From positions 4,030,001 to 4,094,000 of the forward strand of contig NC_005125.1 in the NCBI RefSeq assembly GCF_000011385.1: DNA of 64,000 nt, given 5' to 3'. This DNA comes from Gloeobacter violaceus PCC 7421 (GTDB lineage: Bacteria; Cyanobacteriota; Cyanobacteriia; Gloeobacterales; Gloeobacteraceae). Positions 62,268-64,000 of the stretch are shown here, piece after piece; the stretch's first letter is position 1, and each line of letters starts with the position of its first letter. The notes beneath the pieces were generated by a model. The model ran no database searches. It worked only from the letters and a program-made list of their open reading frames with translations, and was not told the DNA's origin. Made by a program: the position numbers and the translations under genes.

Positions 62268-63334
62268 TTGAGCGGCGTGATCCCGGAGGCGGGTTTGTGG
62301 CTGGCAAATTCAGGGGGCAGGTTGCGGGGACTGTCGGCGGCCGGAGCTTCCGCTTCGAGCAGTTCCGCCCCAGCGAGGGGCTGCTCCTGGATGACCGGCT
62401 CGATCATCACCAGCAGCCGCTGGTCCTTGACCACCCGGTTGGAGGATTTGAACAGATCTCCCAAAATTGGAATGGCACTCAGCACCGGCACCCGGTACTC
62501 GATATTCGCCTCGTCGTGGCGGGTGATCCCACCCAGCAGGGCGACGCCGCCGCTGTCGAGGCGCAAATTTGGGATATCGATCGAATTGGTATTGATCACC
62601 AGGCCCTCCCCGGATCCCTGGGGATCGGAAAAATCGCCGCGCACCGAGATGGCGACCTGCTTTTTGGAGGGCAAGACCATCGGGGTGAGGTTGAGGGTGG
62701 TGCGGGCGTTGATCGCCTGGGTAGAACTGAGGGCGGTGCCGTTGGAGACGATGGTCTGGGGAATGCGAAACTGGACATTCTGGCTGATGGTCGCCGTTTC
62801 ACCGTCGCTGACCACCAGTTGTTGATCGATGAGCGTCTGCAGGGCGTTGACCTGCTGAAGCAGCTGCAGCTGTAGAACAATATTTGCAAATGTCAAAGTA
62901 AGGGCGGAGCGGTTGGGCAGTACGCCGTTGTTGCCCAGAGGAGCGGTGCTCAAGGCCCCGGCCCCGGCCGCAAGCCCCGAGTACTGTGGAAACGTGCTGC
63001 CTCCCAACGCCCCGCCGTTGCCGAGATCCAGGCCGAAGCGGCCCATCGCCACCGGGCGGCCGAAGGCGTCGTAGGAACCGGAGGTGATCCCGGTGCCCAG
63101 GCTGAGGCCGCGTTCATTGGCGACGCTGTCGTTGACCAACAGCACCCGCAGCCGGATGACCACCTGGGCGGGAGCACTCAGCTTGTCGGAGACATAAATG
63201 ATGTTGCGGCTAGCCCGAGAGCGAAAGGCCCGAAAGCCGATGATTTCAAGAATTTCCTTGAGTTGGGCGTAAGCGTCGAGGCCCTGGAGGTTGCTGAAGC
63301 AAAAGCTTCCAATAGTGGTAAAATTTTCCCAGTG
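62264..63334 (-). pseudogene. Secretin (GspD/PilQ/BfpB family), 5' end missing at a recombinase element
   Basis: 356 codons in frame back to an in-frame TAA at 63335-63337; no start codon or signal peptide is present. LDAYAQLKEILEIIGFRAFRS then NIIYVSDKLSAPAQVVIRLRVLLVND is the N3/secretin N-terminal part. VQFRIPQTIVSNG, VLPSKKQVAISVRGDF and NLRLDSGGVALLGGITRHDEA are the beta-barrel motifs of the outer-membrane ring, and GDLFKSSNRVVKDQRLLVMIEP is the C-terminal signature. The 5' part is cut off next to the serine recombinase gene. If the element excises, the gene may be restored, so it may be an interrupted gene rather than dead. Confidence 0.8.
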
Positions 63335-64000
63335 TTAGACGGAGCCCGGGAATGGGAAAGCTGGCGCGGTTGCCGATTGGTGCGGCGGGTCTGGTGTACG
63401 GGTATGCGCGCGTGAGCACTGCCGAGCAAGCGGACAGTCAGCACGCGCTTACTCAGCAGTGCGAGCGCCTGAAGCGGGCTGGGACGGATGAGCTTCTGAT
63501 TGATGTGCAGTCGGGCCGCAAGGATGACCGGCGCAACTTTCAGAAGCTGCTACGTCTGGCAGAGGGTGGGCATGTACGGGAAATCGTGGCGACGCGGCTT
63601 GATCGGTTGGGCCGCAACGTCCGGGCGATCCTGGAATTGGTGGACAAGCTTGACGATCTGGGTGTTGCCCTTCGCCTGCTGGATGAGAAGGTGGACACTT
63701 CCACCGCATCGGGGCGCATGTACCTGACGATCCGGGCTGCCGTCGATGAGCAAGAATCGCGTTTGTTGAGTGAACGGGTCAGCCACGGCATGAAACACCG
63801 GCGATTGCGGGGTGCGGCCCACCCGAAACCACCCTTCGGCTACCGTATGGGGGCAGACGATCGCTATGTGCTCAACGTGACGGCTTTGTGTCGTATTGCC
63901 GATCACTCCGAATGGACGATCGAGGGCATTGCGCGGTGGCTGATCGCCGAATTCTTGAGAACCGGCCGGGTGCGCGGCACCCTCAAAGGTTGTGTCGAGA
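63335..64000 (+). mobile_element. Left part of an integrated element carrying a large serine recombinase
   Basis: From about 63310-63340 the secretin sequence gives way to unrelated DNA that begins, within ~45 bp, with a recombinase gene pointing inward. The exact attachment site and the other end are not visible; the element runs past base 64000. Confidence 0.6.
63352..64000 (+). CDS. Large serine recombinase, XisF-like (3' partial)
   Basis: 216 codons from the ATG at 63352 to the window end, still open. The N-terminal resolvase domain has GYARVSTAEQ (catalytic Ser22), the REIVATRLDRLGRNV arginine motif and TASGRMYLTIRAAVDEQES followed by the long helix. The Recombinase domain then begins (HRRLRGAAHPKPPFGYRM, residues ~160-175). 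This layout matches XisF, which excises the fdxN element in heterocystous cyanobacteria, and phage integrases of the same class. The gene starts ~20-40 bp from the secretin break. Excision activity is inferred, not shown. Confidence 0.85.
   Translation, partial: MGKLARLPIGAAGLVYGYARVSTAEQADSQHALTQQCERLKRAGTDELLIDVQSGRKDDRRNFQKLLRLAEGGHVREIVATRLDRLGRNVRAILELVDKLDDLGVALRLLDEKVDTSTASGRMYLTIRAAVDEQESRLLSERVSHGMKHRRLRGAAHPKPPFGYRMGADDRYVLNVTALCRIADHSEWTIEGIARWLIAEFLRTGRVRGTLKGCVE

Noticed and set aside
62267-63163. Secretin starting at the internal ATG at 63163
   Set aside because: Secretin sequence continues in frame upstream of that Met to ~63334, so the ATG is internal and the gene is 5'-truncated.

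Overview
The window is high-GC bacterial chromosome with a clear cyanobacterial signature: DUF2808 and DUF6816 proteins, an ABA4-like carotenoid-type membrane protein, a Uma2 nuclease, an SLH-domain envelope protein, sucrose-phosphate synthase/phosphatase-like genes, aerobic HemF beside HemE, and a XisF-type recombinase. The high GC and dense, mostly monocistronic layout suggest a Gloeobacter-like (thylakoid-less) cyanobacterium. That is an inference from gene families; no rRNA or tRNA gene is visible to confirm it.

Layout. 1-9.5 kb: a 5'-truncated PhoD-like phosphatase; an electrophile-stress module (TetR/NemR-like regulator, three matching operator copies, YqhD-like aldehyde reductase, Old Yellow Enzyme); an IS630 relic; a glycosyltransferase with TPR-like tail; and small housekeeping genes. 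9.6-20.3 kb: an intact IS1182-type element abutting a truncated HTH gene, then mfd, rpmB, a sucrose-synthesis pair, DUF2808 and SLH proteins. 20.4-24.3 kb: small accessory genes and decaying fragments (DUF4351, Uma2, a frameshifted glycosyltransferase, an orphan caspase-associated C-terminal region). 24.4-28.1 kb: a three-gene operon (ALDH, class III aminotransferase, DUF1338/HglS-like dioxygenase) that fits lysine/2-aminoadipate breakdown. 28.1-30.3 kb: an A+T-richer ATPase plus TOPRIM-like pair, probably an anti-phage or abortive-infection module. 30.6-38 kb: a ferritin-like protein, a Crp-type regulator, two divergent Wzx-like flippases, an IS630 remnant with an apparently intact IS3 element nested inside it, and a SnoaL/MarR divergent pair with twin operators. 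38-41 kb: a scrap zone with a truncated SpoIID gene, a dispersed ~53-bp repeat, a 290-bp MITE-like element and an IS110 scrap. 41-42.6 kb: rbgA-like GTPase and DUF924. 42.7-44.5 kb: a second A+T-rich island, a membrane protein translationally coupled to a Shedu-like (DUF4263) nuclease. 44.5-54.3 kb: ammonia-lyase, MscS channel, S9 peptidase, methyltransferase, IPT/TIG secreted protein, VapBC and hemEF. 54.4-56.4 kb: glucan phosphorylase.

56.7-64 kb: a tightly overlapping operon for a type IVb-pilus/type II-secretion-like machine (secretin, GspE-like ATPase, GspF-like platform, prepilin, PilN/GspL-like, PilO-like, second prepilin). Its secretin has lost its 5' part exactly where a XisF-type large serine recombinase gene begins, reading out of the window. 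The strongest leads are this recombinase-interrupted secretin, the membrane-protein/Shedu pair, the ATPase/TOPRIM-like pair, and the DUF1338 catabolic operon.
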